Source: an uncultured Candidatus Pelagibacter sp.
GTDB taxonomy: Bacteria; Pseudomonadota; Alphaproteobacteria; Pelagibacterales; Pelagibacteraceae
DNA length: 48,620 nucleotides
Assembly: GCA_905612375.1 (NCBI GenBank)
Contig: CAJQRS010000011.1
Location: 1 to 48,620 of the forward strand
Direction of reading: 5' to 3'
This document shows positions 18,620 through 25,746 of this stretch, piece by piece (the first letter of the stretch is position 1; each line of letters starts with the position of its first letter). Made by a program: the position numbers and the translations under genes. The notes beneath the pieces are model-generated. The model did not search any database, was not told where the DNA came from, and saw nothing but the letters and a program-made list of their open reading frames with translations.

Positions 18620-18661
18620 AATCCTATAACCCAAAACTATGATCCCTAAAAGGTTTTTCAT
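18620..18661 (-). repeat. Right arm of the inverted repeat
   Basis: Read on the minus strand this matches 18223-18268 on the plus strand: ATGAAAAA, CTTTTAGGGAT, GTT.TGGGTT, then ATAGGATT, with a few substitutions and a four-base length difference. Together the arms flank about 350 bases holding the ORF6C-like gene and repeat R copy 1. Confidence 0.6.
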
Positions 18662-18960
18662 CATGGATGGCTACACTTTGAATTTCCATTTGGATAAACA
18701 AGACAGACAACAAGGGTATTTCTTTTTTGTAAAGAGAATATTGTAGTTTTACTTTCGGTTGCAGTATTAATTATTTTAAAACCTGCTTTAAGAAATTGAT
18801 TAACTGATTTGCAAAAACCTTCCTTGTTTAATAAAACTCCTGGACAGTTGATTGCCGCTAGTACTTTCTGTTTTTTTGCATATTCTGCTGCAGTTTCAAC
18901 TGAAGAAGCATTCCCACTGAACAACAAACCCAGAACGATGATCCCTAAAAGTTTTTTCAT
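18661..18960 (-). CDS. Small secreted protein, unknown function
   Basis: This 99-residue protein has a clear Sec signal peptide, MKKLLGIIVLGLLFSGNASS, with likely cleavage near residue 20. The mature part contains three cysteines (in INCPG, EGFCKS and VVCLV) plus one near the end (KCSHP), which could form disulfides in the periplasm. No family is recognised. Its first 40 bases are almost the same as those of the gene at 19951 although the mature parts differ. Confidence 0.65.
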   Translation of the reverse strand: MKKLLGIIVLGLLFSGNASSVETAAEYAKKQKVLAAINCPGVLLNKEGFCKSVNQFLKAGFKIINTATESKTTIFSLQKRNTLVVCLVYPNGNSKCSHP

Positions 18961-18963
18961 ATT

Positions 18964-19329
18964 CTAAAATACAGGATAATTATTGCATTCAAACTTAATA
19001 TGTTCAATTATTTTGAATTTTTGATCAATTGAAGATTTTGCAGTATTTATAAAAGTCATATTTCCATGATAGCGATCTAAGATTATAGTTGTAACATAAC
19101 GCTTATTTTCTAATTTTATTCTTCTTTCAGCTTTCACTGAATTTTCAGATATAGAAATAATTTTATATAAGTTTCCAGCTCTATCAATTGTTTTATTAAT
19201 TAAATCAACACCAAGAAAATATGGTCCTTCACTTTTGTCTTCAATTTGACAGGATAAAAGCAGAGGCTCTGATTTAGCTACATTAGAAAATAAAGCAATC
19301 AAGATAAAAATAAATAAAAGTTTTTTCAT
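18964..19329 (-). CDS. Small secreted protein, unknown function
   Basis: This is a protein of 121 residues with signal peptide MKKLLFIFILIALFSNVAKS and a mature domain rich in beta-forming residues, starting EPLLLSCQIEDKSEG. Two cysteines (LLSCQ, FECNN) sit at the two ends of the mature part. The start at 19329 is chosen over an ATG three codons earlier, which would lie inside the previous gene; 19329 lies one base after that gene's stop. Its signal DNA is more diverged than its neighbours'. LLSCQIE resembles the ISLSCIF start of the 128-residue neighbour at 19565-19951, so the two may be distant relatives. Confidence 0.65.
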   Translation of the reverse strand: MKKLLFIFILIALFSNVAKSEPLLLSCQIEDKSEGPYFLGVDLINKTIDRAGNLYKIISISENSVKAERRIKLENKRYVTTIILDRYHGNMTFINTAKSSIDQKFKIIEHIKFECNNYPVF

Positions 19330-19330
19330 A

Positions 19331-19564
19331 TTAACCACATTTTAAATCTTTGTATTTATCCCACATATTATTCTGTTTATAATAATCACAGTCTCCATCA
19401 AATTCTCCATCTTCATAACCATCTAAATAAGCACTTGAGTTTTTTCTAGGTGTTTCACCATCATAACCATCATCATAACCCTTATCATAATCGCTACCAC
19501 TATATCCATCTCCACAAGAGTTAAGTATAAAACAAAGAACCATGATCCCTAAAATCTTTTTCAT
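19331..19564 (-). CDS. Small acidic lipoprotein, unknown function
   Basis: This 77-residue protein has a lipoprotein signal, MKKILGIMVLCFILNSC, with a lipobox ending in Cys17. The mature part is strongly acidic with repeated DGY/DxGY units (YDKGYDDGYDGE, LDGYEDGEFDGD), which could bind divalent cations; that is inference. The first 25 bases again match the island's shared signal-peptide DNA. It sits one base from each neighbour. Confidence 0.65.
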   Translation of the reverse strand: MKKILGIMVLCFILNSCGDGYSGSDYDKGYDDGYDGETPRKNSSAYLDGYEDGEFDGDCDYYKQNNMWDKYKDLKCG

Positions 19565-19951
19565 TTAGAACTTTTTTTTCGCTTTAGAACATTTAAAATT
19601 TATTGTGGTTGTTCCATATTTGCCTGTGATTTCTTGTTTTAACTTTCCAGTATTACGATTTAGTGTAAGGGTAGTATTCAACTTAATTCCTCCCTTAAGA
19701 GTTCTGTTTAATTCCCCAATTATTTTATTTTCATTCCACACGGGAGTTTCAAGCCCATTAATAGACTCATTATCATAGTCTAAAGAAATTTCTGTATCAT
19801 CACTAATGTAAGCATACATATCGTTGGTAGGTTTCATTAAACTACCCCCGTCATATGCATTTTGAAAGATGCATGATAATGAAATAACTTTTGCATAAGC
19901 ATTGCCACTCAACAACAAACCCAGAACGATGATCGATAGAAGTTTTTTCAT
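19565..19951 (-). CDS. Small secreted protein, unknown function
   Basis: The 128-residue product starts MKKLLSIIVLGLLLSGNAYA with probable cleavage after AYA. The mature part begins KVISLSCIFQNAYDGG and ends with a lysine-rich tail (CSKAKKKF); the middle has alternating polar and hydrophobic residues as in a beta-barrel or lipocalin-like fold, but no family is recognised. Its 5' end overlaps the next gene upstream by four bases. Confidence 0.65.
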   Translation of the reverse strand: MKKLLSIIVLGLLLSGNAYAKVISLSCIFQNAYDGGSLMKPTNDMYAYISDDTEISLDYDNESINGLETPVWNENKIIGELNRTLKGGIKLNTTLTLNRNTGKLKQEITGKYGTTTINFKCSKAKKKF

Positions 19952-20220
19952 ATAAATGTTTTGATAACTTTAATTAATTCAAATAGCCACCCACCAATAA
20001 CAAAAATTAACACTACTAAAATTGCAATAAAAATCAACGTAGCTTTAATTCTATCTTTTGTACTTTCCTCACTTGCGAGTGGAGCGAATGGAGATTTTAA
20101 AGCTGACCAAATAATACCCCTAAAAGGTTTTGTGAATGCCTTATAGAGCATAAAGCCAAAAAATATAAAAGTGAATAAATCCCAACTTGAGCTGTTAGAT
20201 AATGCATCTGTTGTCCACAT
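19948..20220 (-). CDS. Small membrane protein, unknown function
   Basis: This 90-residue protein has two hydrophobic segments (about residues 14-28 and 62-85) separated by a polar stretch including SPFAPLASEEST. No signal-peptide cassette is present, unlike the other genes of the run. It is the first gene of the minus-strand series 20220-18661, all nearly abutting, so the series is probably one transcript. Confidence 0.6.
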   Translation of the reverse strand: MWTTDALSNSSSWDLFTFIFFGFMLYKAFTKPFRGIIWSALKSPFAPLASEESTKDRIKATLIFIAILVVLIFVIGGWLFELIKVIKTFI

Positions 20221-20282
20221 TTAATACCCTACCAAACCTCTAATCAGGTGTCTAGGTGATGGAATGATGGTTAATGAGCACT

Positions 20283-20309
20283 CGGAAATGTTTGGGGTTT
20301 GTTTGGGGT
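20283..20309. repeat. 27-bp repeat R, copy 2
   Basis: It is identical to 18582-18608, with GTTTGGGGT at 20290 and 20301. It lies in a 180-base gap between the membrane-protein gene and the truncated ORF6C-like copy. Otherwise I see nothing recognisable in 20221-20404. Confidence 0.8.
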
Positions 20310-20404
20310 TTTATCGTTTAAATTGCTTAGAGTTTACGCCAAGTCTATTTTAAGAACTAAGTAAGCATAAGGGTTTTGGGACCTAAAGGGACTAGAAGGG
20401 AAAG

Positions 20405-20527
20405 GTGGTTTTTAATATTGCTCTCTGTGTCAAAGAGAAGTTTGGCAACTCATATAAAGATATTCCTGATGAAAAGTTTCAAGAAGTTGTTGATTACATT
20501 GAACATTTGAAAGAGAACCCAAATTAA
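20405..20527 (+). pseudogene. Truncated second copy of the ORF6C-like gene
   Basis: From 20427 to the stop at 20527 the DNA matches 18457-18557 closely, including 45 unbroken identical bases at the start. The copy reads CVKEKFGNSYKDIP, then KFQEVVDYIEHLKENPN and stop; the N-terminal 35 residues are missing. A GTG at 20405 behind AAGGGAAAG could still start a 40-residue product. This is most likely a remnant of a partial duplication. Confidence 0.65.
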
Positions 20528-20528
20528 A

Positions 20529-20555
20529 CAAGTGCGAAAAGTTTTTTCGCACTTG
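20529..20555. terminator. Perfect 12-bp hairpin terminator
   Basis: CAAGTGCGAAAA pairs with TTTTCGCACTTG around a three-base loop (GTT on the plus strand). T-rich sequence follows on both sides (GCAATTTTT on +, TTTAATTT on -), so it could end both the plus-strand remnant and the minus-strand threonine aldolase transcript. It marks the right edge of the accessory island. Confidence 0.7.
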
Positions 20556-20568
20556 GCAATTTTTAGAT

Positions 20569-20628
20569 TTAATTCATGAAGGTGTTCCAAGCCCACCAGG
20601 CTGCACCTAATACTATAATGACTTCCAT
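20569..20628 (-). CDS. 19-residue hydrophobic micropeptide (candidate)
   Basis: The frame encodes MEVIIVLGAAWWAWNTFMN. It is preceded by the strongest ribosome-binding site I noticed in this window, AAGGAG six bases before the ATG. It lies 78 bases downstream of the threonine aldolase on the same strand and ends before the hairpin terminator. The product would be a single short membrane-embedded segment with three tryptophans. No family is recognised; the excellent Shine-Dalgarno is the main argument for translation. Confidence 0.5.
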   Translation of the reverse strand: MEVIIVLGAAWWAWNTFMN

Positions 20629-20706
20629 TTTATCTCCTTAGTTAAGATTCGGTTTAATATATCACATTTTACAGTTAATATTTCTTAATTAGTAAAAATT
20701 TTTCCT

Positions 20707-21762
20707 CTATTTCACCTCAGAAATGGTTTGCAAAAGTTGATCCACATCAGAAACTTTAGTATTCCAAGCCGCAACAAGTCTTACCGCTTTACCATCAAGC
20801 TCTTCTTGATTCATTTTGTAACCTTCTGAATTAAGATGATCAATAATAGGTTTTGAAAATTTAGCAAATACCTCATTGGCTTCTGTTGGATAAATTAATT
20901 CAATATTTTGATTTGAGTTTAACCCTTCACTTAATTTTTTTCCCATCTTATTTGCATGTTTTGCATTTCTTAACCAAACATCATTTGAAATATAAGCCTC
21001 TAGTTGAGCTGAAACAAAACGCATTTTTGAAAGTAGGTGTCCTGATCTTTTCATTAAGAAAGGAAGATTGCCTACTAATTCTGGTTTAAAAAATATAATT
21101 GCTTCTGCTGCAATACATCCATTTTTAGTTGCACCAAAAGATAAAACATCTATTCCAGACTTCCATGTAATTTCAGCAGGAGTTGCACCAAGTGACACTA
21201 AAGCATTAGCGAATCTTGCTCCATCCATATGCATTTTTAAATTATGTTTATGAGTAGTTTCTGAAATAGCTGCAATTTCATCTAACTGATAAACTTCACC
21301 TGTTTCACATAATTGGGTAATACTTACCACAGAGGGTTGTGTATGATGTACTACCCCAACTCCTCCAATATTTTCAGATAATTCCTCTGGTGTAAATTTT
21401 CCATTAATTCCATTTAAAGGCACTAGTTTTGCGCCACCTGTATAAAATTCAGGAGCCCCACATTCGTCCGTATTTATGTGTGAATGTTTATGACAAAAAA
21501 TACTTCCAAAAACTGGCGTCATTGTTGATAAAGCTAAAGCATTAGCGGCTGTACCTGATGCGGTTGGATAAACAATTACATCTTTTTCAAAAATTTCAGA
21601 AAACTTATTTTGTAAGTTTGTTGACCACTCATCATTCCCATATGGAGTGCTGTCTCCTTCATTAGCTTTTATGATCGCCTCTAAAACCTCAGGACATGCA
21701 CCTGCTACATTATCAGAGGCAAATTTAACTCGCTCTCTTTTTGTTTTAATTTTAGATGACAT
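20707..21762 (-). CDS. ltaE: Low-specificity L-threonine aldolase
   Basis: LtaE is a PLP enzyme that splits threonine into glycine and acetaldehyde. The 351 residues show FASDNVAGACPEVLEAI at the N-terminus, YGNDEWS, FPTASGTAAN-type YPTASGTAANALAL, HMDGARFANALVSLG, and the PLP lysine in LSFGATKNG. In organisms with limited serine-to-glycine synthesis this can be an internal glycine source. The amidinotransferase lies five bases upstream on the same strand. Confidence 0.92.
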   Translation of the reverse strand: MSSKIKTKRERVKFASDNVAGACPEVLEAIIKANEGDSTPYGNDEWSTNLQNKFSEIFEKDVIVYPTASGTAANALALSTMTPVFGSIFCHKHSHINTDECGAPEFYTGGAKLVPLNGINGKFTPEELSENIGGVGVVHHTQPSVVSITQLCETGEVYQLDEIAAISETTHKHNLKMHMDGARFANALVSLGATPAEITWKSGIDVLSFGATKNGCIAAEAIIFFKPELVGNLPFLMKRSGHLLSKMRFVSAQLEAYISNDVWLRNAKHANKMGKKLSEGLNSNQNIELIYPTEANEVFAKFSKPIIDHLNSEGYKMNQEELDGKAVRLVAAWNTKVSDVDQLLQTISEVK

Positions 21763-21767
21763 GAATA

Positions 21768-22883
21768 TTATTGTTTTGGAAAGTAATCTTTTAACTCCCC
21801 TTCTCTATAAACGTCAGCTGTACAGCAGTGTAGTCCTCCGCCAAATGCATAAGCATCTCTCATATCTACTGGGATAACTTCCATTCCTAATTTATCCAAT
21901 TGTTCAGCTTGATAAACTTCACTTTTTTCAACACACACTGTTTTTGGATTTAATACCAAAACATTCATGGATAACCAAGTAGATGAATAGCATAGCGGTG
22001 GTGGCTCATTATGAGCTGGTTGCGCAGAGTCAATAATTTCCCATCCATTATTTTCAAATAATTTTCTCTGTTCTTTTGGAAGTTTTCTTTGAGGATTATT
22101 AATAATTAAACCTTCTTTGATTGGTGTAAATGTTGCATCTATATGAATTGGGTAAGGGTCACCTGGAAAATTAACCGCATGAACTCTATGATCTTTATAA
22201 TGTCTTTTAAGCCAATCTATTCCTTTAAGATTTGTTGTAAAACCATGCTGAACTACTAAATCTTTACCAAATCTTAAAACATCTGCTGCATCAAATAAGG
22301 GTTCCTCTTCAGTTGTTACAAAAAATTTATCTTCAGTCCATTCTAGTCTTTTTTGAATTCCAATTTTATCAGATAAATAATCTTTTCTGTAGTCGGCATC
22401 AGTTAACCTTGGTTTGGGAGCAGCTTCATGTCTCATATTAGGATCTTCATTATAATATTTTTTTAACAATGGTCTGTAACAAAGGTATTCAAACCATCTA
22501 CATCTATAACTCATCGTTGCTTCTAAAATTTCATTACCAACTGTAAGCAAAACATCTCTAGGTGGCATGCATCCAAACATTGTGTCTGCTTCCCAATCTG
22601 GTGTTGAAGTTTTTTTACTAAAATCTATTGGGTCAGGTCTATCAACTTTAATTCCTCTTTTGATTAACATGTTAGAAAAATCATCTAACAACTGATTTGC
22701 TTTATCAACTGTATCTTTTGTTCTTGGTCCAAACTGACCACGCATATCAGAATCTTCTGGAACTTTAGCATCCAAAGCTGGCTCTGGTGCTGGTATGCAA
22801 GTGCCATCAGCCTTACCAACTATTACATGCTTTAAAGGGTCCCACTCGTTCCAACTATTAACTATAGTTTTTTTTTCAATCAT
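21768..22883 (-). CDS. Amidinotransferase, glycine amidinotransferase-like
   Basis: This 371-residue protein is a member of the guanidino-group-modifying family. It resembles L-arginine:glycine amidinotransferase, which moves the amidino group of arginine to glycine, yielding guanidinoacetate and ornithine. The catalytic triad is visible: Asp in EPLFDAADVLRFG, His in YPIHIDATF and Cys353 in GGGLHCCTADV. SWNEWDPLKHVIVGKADG at the N-terminus is typical. An acceptor other than glycine (as in the StrB-type enzymes) is possible. It is next to a glycine-forming aldolase and a transporter. Confidence 0.82.
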   Translation of the reverse strand: MIEKKTIVNSWNEWDPLKHVIVGKADGTCIPAPEPALDAKVPEDSDMRGQFGPRTKDTVDKANQLLDDFSNMLIKRGIKVDRPDPIDFSKKTSTPDWEADTMFGCMPPRDVLLTVGNEILEATMSYRCRWFEYLCYRPLLKKYYNEDPNMRHEAAPKPRLTDADYRKDYLSDKIGIQKRLEWTEDKFFVTTEEEPLFDAADVLRFGKDLVVQHGFTTNLKGIDWLKRHYKDHRVHAVNFPGDPYPIHIDATFTPIKEGLIINNPQRKLPKEQRKLFENNGWEIIDSAQPAHNEPPPLCYSSTWLSMNVLVLNPKTVCVEKSEVYQAEQLDKLGMEVIPVDMRDAYAFGGGLHCCTADVYREGELKDYFPKQ

Positions 22884-22886
22884 AAA

Positions 22887-23792
22887 TTAATTTAAAGCAA
22901 TAAATCGTCTATTAGTTTTAATTGTAAGACTATAATATATAATAGACATAAAAAGAAAGAAGCCTCCTATTATTGTATTTGTAGAAGGTATCTCATTTAT
23001 TCCTAGAATTGGAATCCATACCCAAAAAATACCACCTATTACCTCTGTTAATGAAAGCAAAGTAAGTTCAGCGGCAGGTATAGCTTTTGATCCAATCGAA
23101 TATAATATTAATCCCATACAAACTAAAGTTCCATGCAAAGAGAATAACGCACCATTATAACTTGAAGATAGAAACGACATATCTTTATTTAAAATAACTA
23201 TTGTAGCAACACCAAAGCAAAAAAGACCAGCAAAGGCCACAGTTGTAAATTTTGGTGTTTCTTTATTCCACCTTAATGTTACTGAAAAAACCGAAAAACC
23301 AATTGAAGAAGTCATTCCAAATATTAGGCCTAATACAGAATTTTTCTCTGTATTGCCAAAGGCTATTATTATTATTCCAACTGTCGCTATAAAAATAGCT
23401 ACCCAAACATTAAGTGATATGTTTTCTTTCAAAAATAAAAAGCCTAGTAATGCTGTAAAAAAAGGCATGGCAGCCAAACACAACAAGGTAATAGCAGCAC
23501 TAGTATTTGTGATAGAATAAATAAAAGTTATCATCGCTATACCAAGACCAGTCCCTCCAACAATACCCGACCAACCTATCTTTAAGTAATTTTTATAAAA
23601 ATCTTTTCCTTCTTCAAAAAAAAGATAAAGATTTAAGATTAAAAAAATTGTTAATCCACGTGCAAAGATATATTGCCATGGTACTAAATTTGGATCATCC
23701 ATGTACCTAACAACCAAAGGACCAAAGGACCAAATCAAACCAGCTAATAAGACAACAGGTATTGCGATTTTTTCATTTTTAAGTTCAATCAT
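22887..23792 (-). CDS. EamA/DMT-family transporter
   Basis: This 301-residue permease has ten hydrophobic segments. LAGLIWSFGPLVVRYMDD, NTSAAITLLCLAAMPFFTALLGFLFLKE and AAELTLLSLTEVIGGIFWVW are the EamA-type repeats. It is the first gene of the minus-strand trio with the amidinotransferase (three bases away) and threonine aldolase. It may therefore move a substrate or product of those enzymes; this is inference from position. Confidence 0.85.
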   Translation of the reverse strand: MIELKNEKIAIPVVLLAGLIWSFGPLVVRYMDDPNLVPWQYIFARGLTIFLILNLYLFFEEGKDFYKNYLKIGWSGIVGGTGLGIAMITFIYSITNTSAAITLLCLAAMPFFTALLGFLFLKENISLNVWVAIFIATVGIIIIAFGNTEKNSVLGLIFGMTSSIGFSVFSVTLRWNKETPKFTTVAFAGLFCFGVATIVILNKDMSFLSSSYNGALFSLHGTLVCMGLILYSIGSKAIPAAELTLLSLTEVIGGIFWVWIPILGINEIPSTNTIIGGFFLFMSIIYYSLTIKTNRRFIALN

Positions 23793-23841
23793 AAAAAGAA
23801 TATTTAATGCTTATTATTTTGGACTACAATAAAAATGAGAT

Positions 23842-25090
23842 CTATTTAAAGATATTAATATTTGATCCAATTGGAGAGTAGCAATCAATCAACTCTCCTT
23901 TTTTAAATTCTGACTGTCCATCCTTAAATAAACCCCATACATTTGCCTCAACAAAGGATTTAATTCTAAAGGATTCTTGACCTTTTAAAGCTTGCAGTTC
24001 TAATTTTCCATCATTGGTTGAAGTTAGTCTTGCTTTAATAAATCTAATAATCTTTTTATTTTTAGAATAGTCATTTTTTAATTTAGCTTTAAATGGCTTT
24101 TCACTCTTAATACCTAGAATATTAAGAAGATAGGGATAAACAAAAAATCTAAAGCATGCCGAAGATGAAATAGGATTGCCTGGAAGACCAAATATTGCTT
24201 TATCTAAACCTTTTAACTTTGCAAATAAAATTGGTTTACCTGGTCTAATTGAAACTCCTTTAAAAAAATTAGATAGATTAAATTTTTTAACAACAGATGG
24301 AACAAAATCATGTTTTCCAGCAGAAACAGCTCCAGAGGTAATTATAATATCAATTTTTGATTTAATACTTTTTTCTATTTCCTTTTTAAAAAATTTTTCG
24401 TCTTTGTCTCTTAGGATTCCACCATCAATATAATTAAATAAAAAATTATTAGATAGTGATTTTATATAATGGCTATTTGAGTTTCTTACTTTCCAATTAA
24501 CAATATTTTTATTATTAGAAATTTCATTTCCTGTTGAAAAAAATAAAATATTAGGTACTTTTTTAACTTTAATCGTTATAACTCCTAATGTTTTAAAGGC
24601 TAAGATGTGAAACGGTTGAATAATAGTTCCTTTTTTAACAATCAGATCTTTTTTTTTATAATCTGAGCCAGCATATCTAATGTGTTGATTTTTTTTTATC
24701 TTATTATCAATACTTATATGTTTATTATTTGGGTGAAAAATAATTTTTTCTATAGGAATGATTGTATCAAAACCTTTGGGTATAAGTGCACCAGTCATCA
24801 CTTCTACAGTTTCATATTTTTTTTACTTTATTTAATTTTGGGTTATCCCCTGCTGATATAGTTTTTAATATCTTAAAGTTCTGTGAATTATTTTTATTAA
24901 GTTTATTTGTATCTTTTGAATTAACAGCAAAACCATCAAATGCAGCATTGGTACCTGCTGGATAATTCACAGTGCTATAGATATCTAGTACATTAACTCT
25001 GTTTATTGATTTTGATGAATCTATAAACTCATCTTTGATTTTAATTTTTGATTTGATTAAAATTTTTTTAGCTTGTTTATAATTAATCAT
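23842..25090 (-). pseudogene. moeA: Molybdopterin molybdenumtransferase with a one-base frameshift
   Basis: MoeA inserts molybdate into adenylylated molybdopterin. The gene is split. The N-terminal frame (25090 to 24812) covers AGTNAAFDGFAV and SAGDNPKL and then stops. The C-terminal frame (readable from about 24816 to 23842) holds VMTGALIPKGFDTIIP, STGNEIS, TSGAVSAGKHD and GLPGNPISSSA. A run of eight A on the coding strand (24817-24824) lies at the break. With seven A the frame would continue as KVKKYETVEVMTGA, exactly as the family requires, giving about 415 residues. This may be a sequencing error, a recent mutation, or a gene rescued by slippage. The intact formate dehydrogenase operon next door needs this function. 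Confidence 0.88.
24817..24824 (-). other. Eight-base poly(A) run that breaks moeA
   Basis: On the coding strand the bases are GTA AAA AAA ATA TGA. Removal of one A restores the frame through to the C-terminal half of MoeA. The shift required is +1, which a ribosomal -1 slip would not provide but which RNA polymerase or replication slippage in the run would. Confidence 0.85.
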
Positions 25091-25091
25091 T

Positions 25092-25703
25092 TTAATTTTT
25101 GTCTAGTATTTCTTTCGCTTTTTCTAAATCTTCTTTAGTGTTTATATTAAAAAATGGGTCAAATTCATTTACCTCAATATCAATTGTTTTTACTCCAATT
25201 TTATCAGCCCAATCTTCAACTTTTCTAAAATTATTATTTTTTAAGTCGTCTTCTAGTACATCTAATAAATCTATTGACCATAATCCAAAAATATTATGTC
25301 GCTTATTATTAGATTTTATAAAATATAATGAGCTATCATTTATGTTAATTCTTTTTTTATATTCTTCAATAATTGATATTTCAAAAAAAGGTGTATCAGA
25401 TGGAAATGTAGCAACCCACTTATACTGTTTTTGATTTTCTTTAACCCACTTCATTGAACTTAACACACCAGCTAACGGACCAAAGTCATCGAAACAATCT
25501 GGGATTATAGTAATATTTTCTGATTTTTTTATTTCTAGCTTGTGACTTGAGACAATAAGTATCTCTTCAAATTTGTTGTTAATTTTAGATAAAACATGTT
25601 CTAACAGTGTTTTATCTCCAAGTTTAATCTGGTTTTTATCTTCACCAAATCTCTTTGATTTTCCACCTGCTAGCACTACTGCTAAAATATTGTTATCTTC
25701 CAT
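25092..25703 (-). CDS. mobA: Molybdenum cofactor guanylyltransferase
   Basis: MobA attaches GMP to the molybdenum cofactor, making the guanine dinucleotide form used by formate dehydrogenases. The 203 residues carry the nucleotide-binding start AVVLAGGKSKRFGEDKNQIKLGDKTLLEHV (about residues 8-37), then PDCFDDFGPLAGVLSS and FPSDTPFFE, the expected order. It lies one base upstream of moeA and diverges from the IscU-like gene across 43 bases. Confidence 0.9.
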   Translation of the reverse strand: MEDNNILAVVLAGGKSKRFGEDKNQIKLGDKTLLEHVLSKINNKFEEILIVSSHKLEIKKSENITIIPDCFDDFGPLAGVLSSMKWVKENQKQYKWVATFPSDTPFFEISIIEEYKKRININDSSLYFIKSNNKRHNIFGLWSIDLLDVLEDDLKNNNFRKVEDWADKIGVKTIDIEVNEFDPFFNINTKEDLEKAKEILDKN

Positions 25704-25746
25704 AAATAAAAATATAAAACATTAAACTTTTAATTAAAGAATTATA

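Larger units (their letters stand above)
18554..18661 (-). pseudogene. Vestigial secreted-protein gene: signal start fused to repeat DNA
   Basis: This frame of 35 codons begins MKNLLGIIVLG, the island's recurring signal start, and then runs through the TATAGGATT element and the 27-bp repeat without any recognisable mature domain. Its ATG overlaps the stop of the 99-residue gene upstream (TGATG). It looks like a signal-peptide stub left after the rest of a gene was lost or replaced, rather than a working gene. Confidence 0.45.

Noticed and set aside
18216..20560. An insertion sequence or CRISPR array
   Set aside because: No transposase frame, and the repeats are two copies of R plus signal-peptide DNA, not regularly spaced repeats with unique spacers.
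23842..24801. The C-terminal half of moeA as a separate gene starting at ATG 24801
   Set aside because: The methionine is inside the conserved VMTGALIPKGFD motif, and the missing N-terminal half lies directly upstream in another frame; a frameshift explains both.
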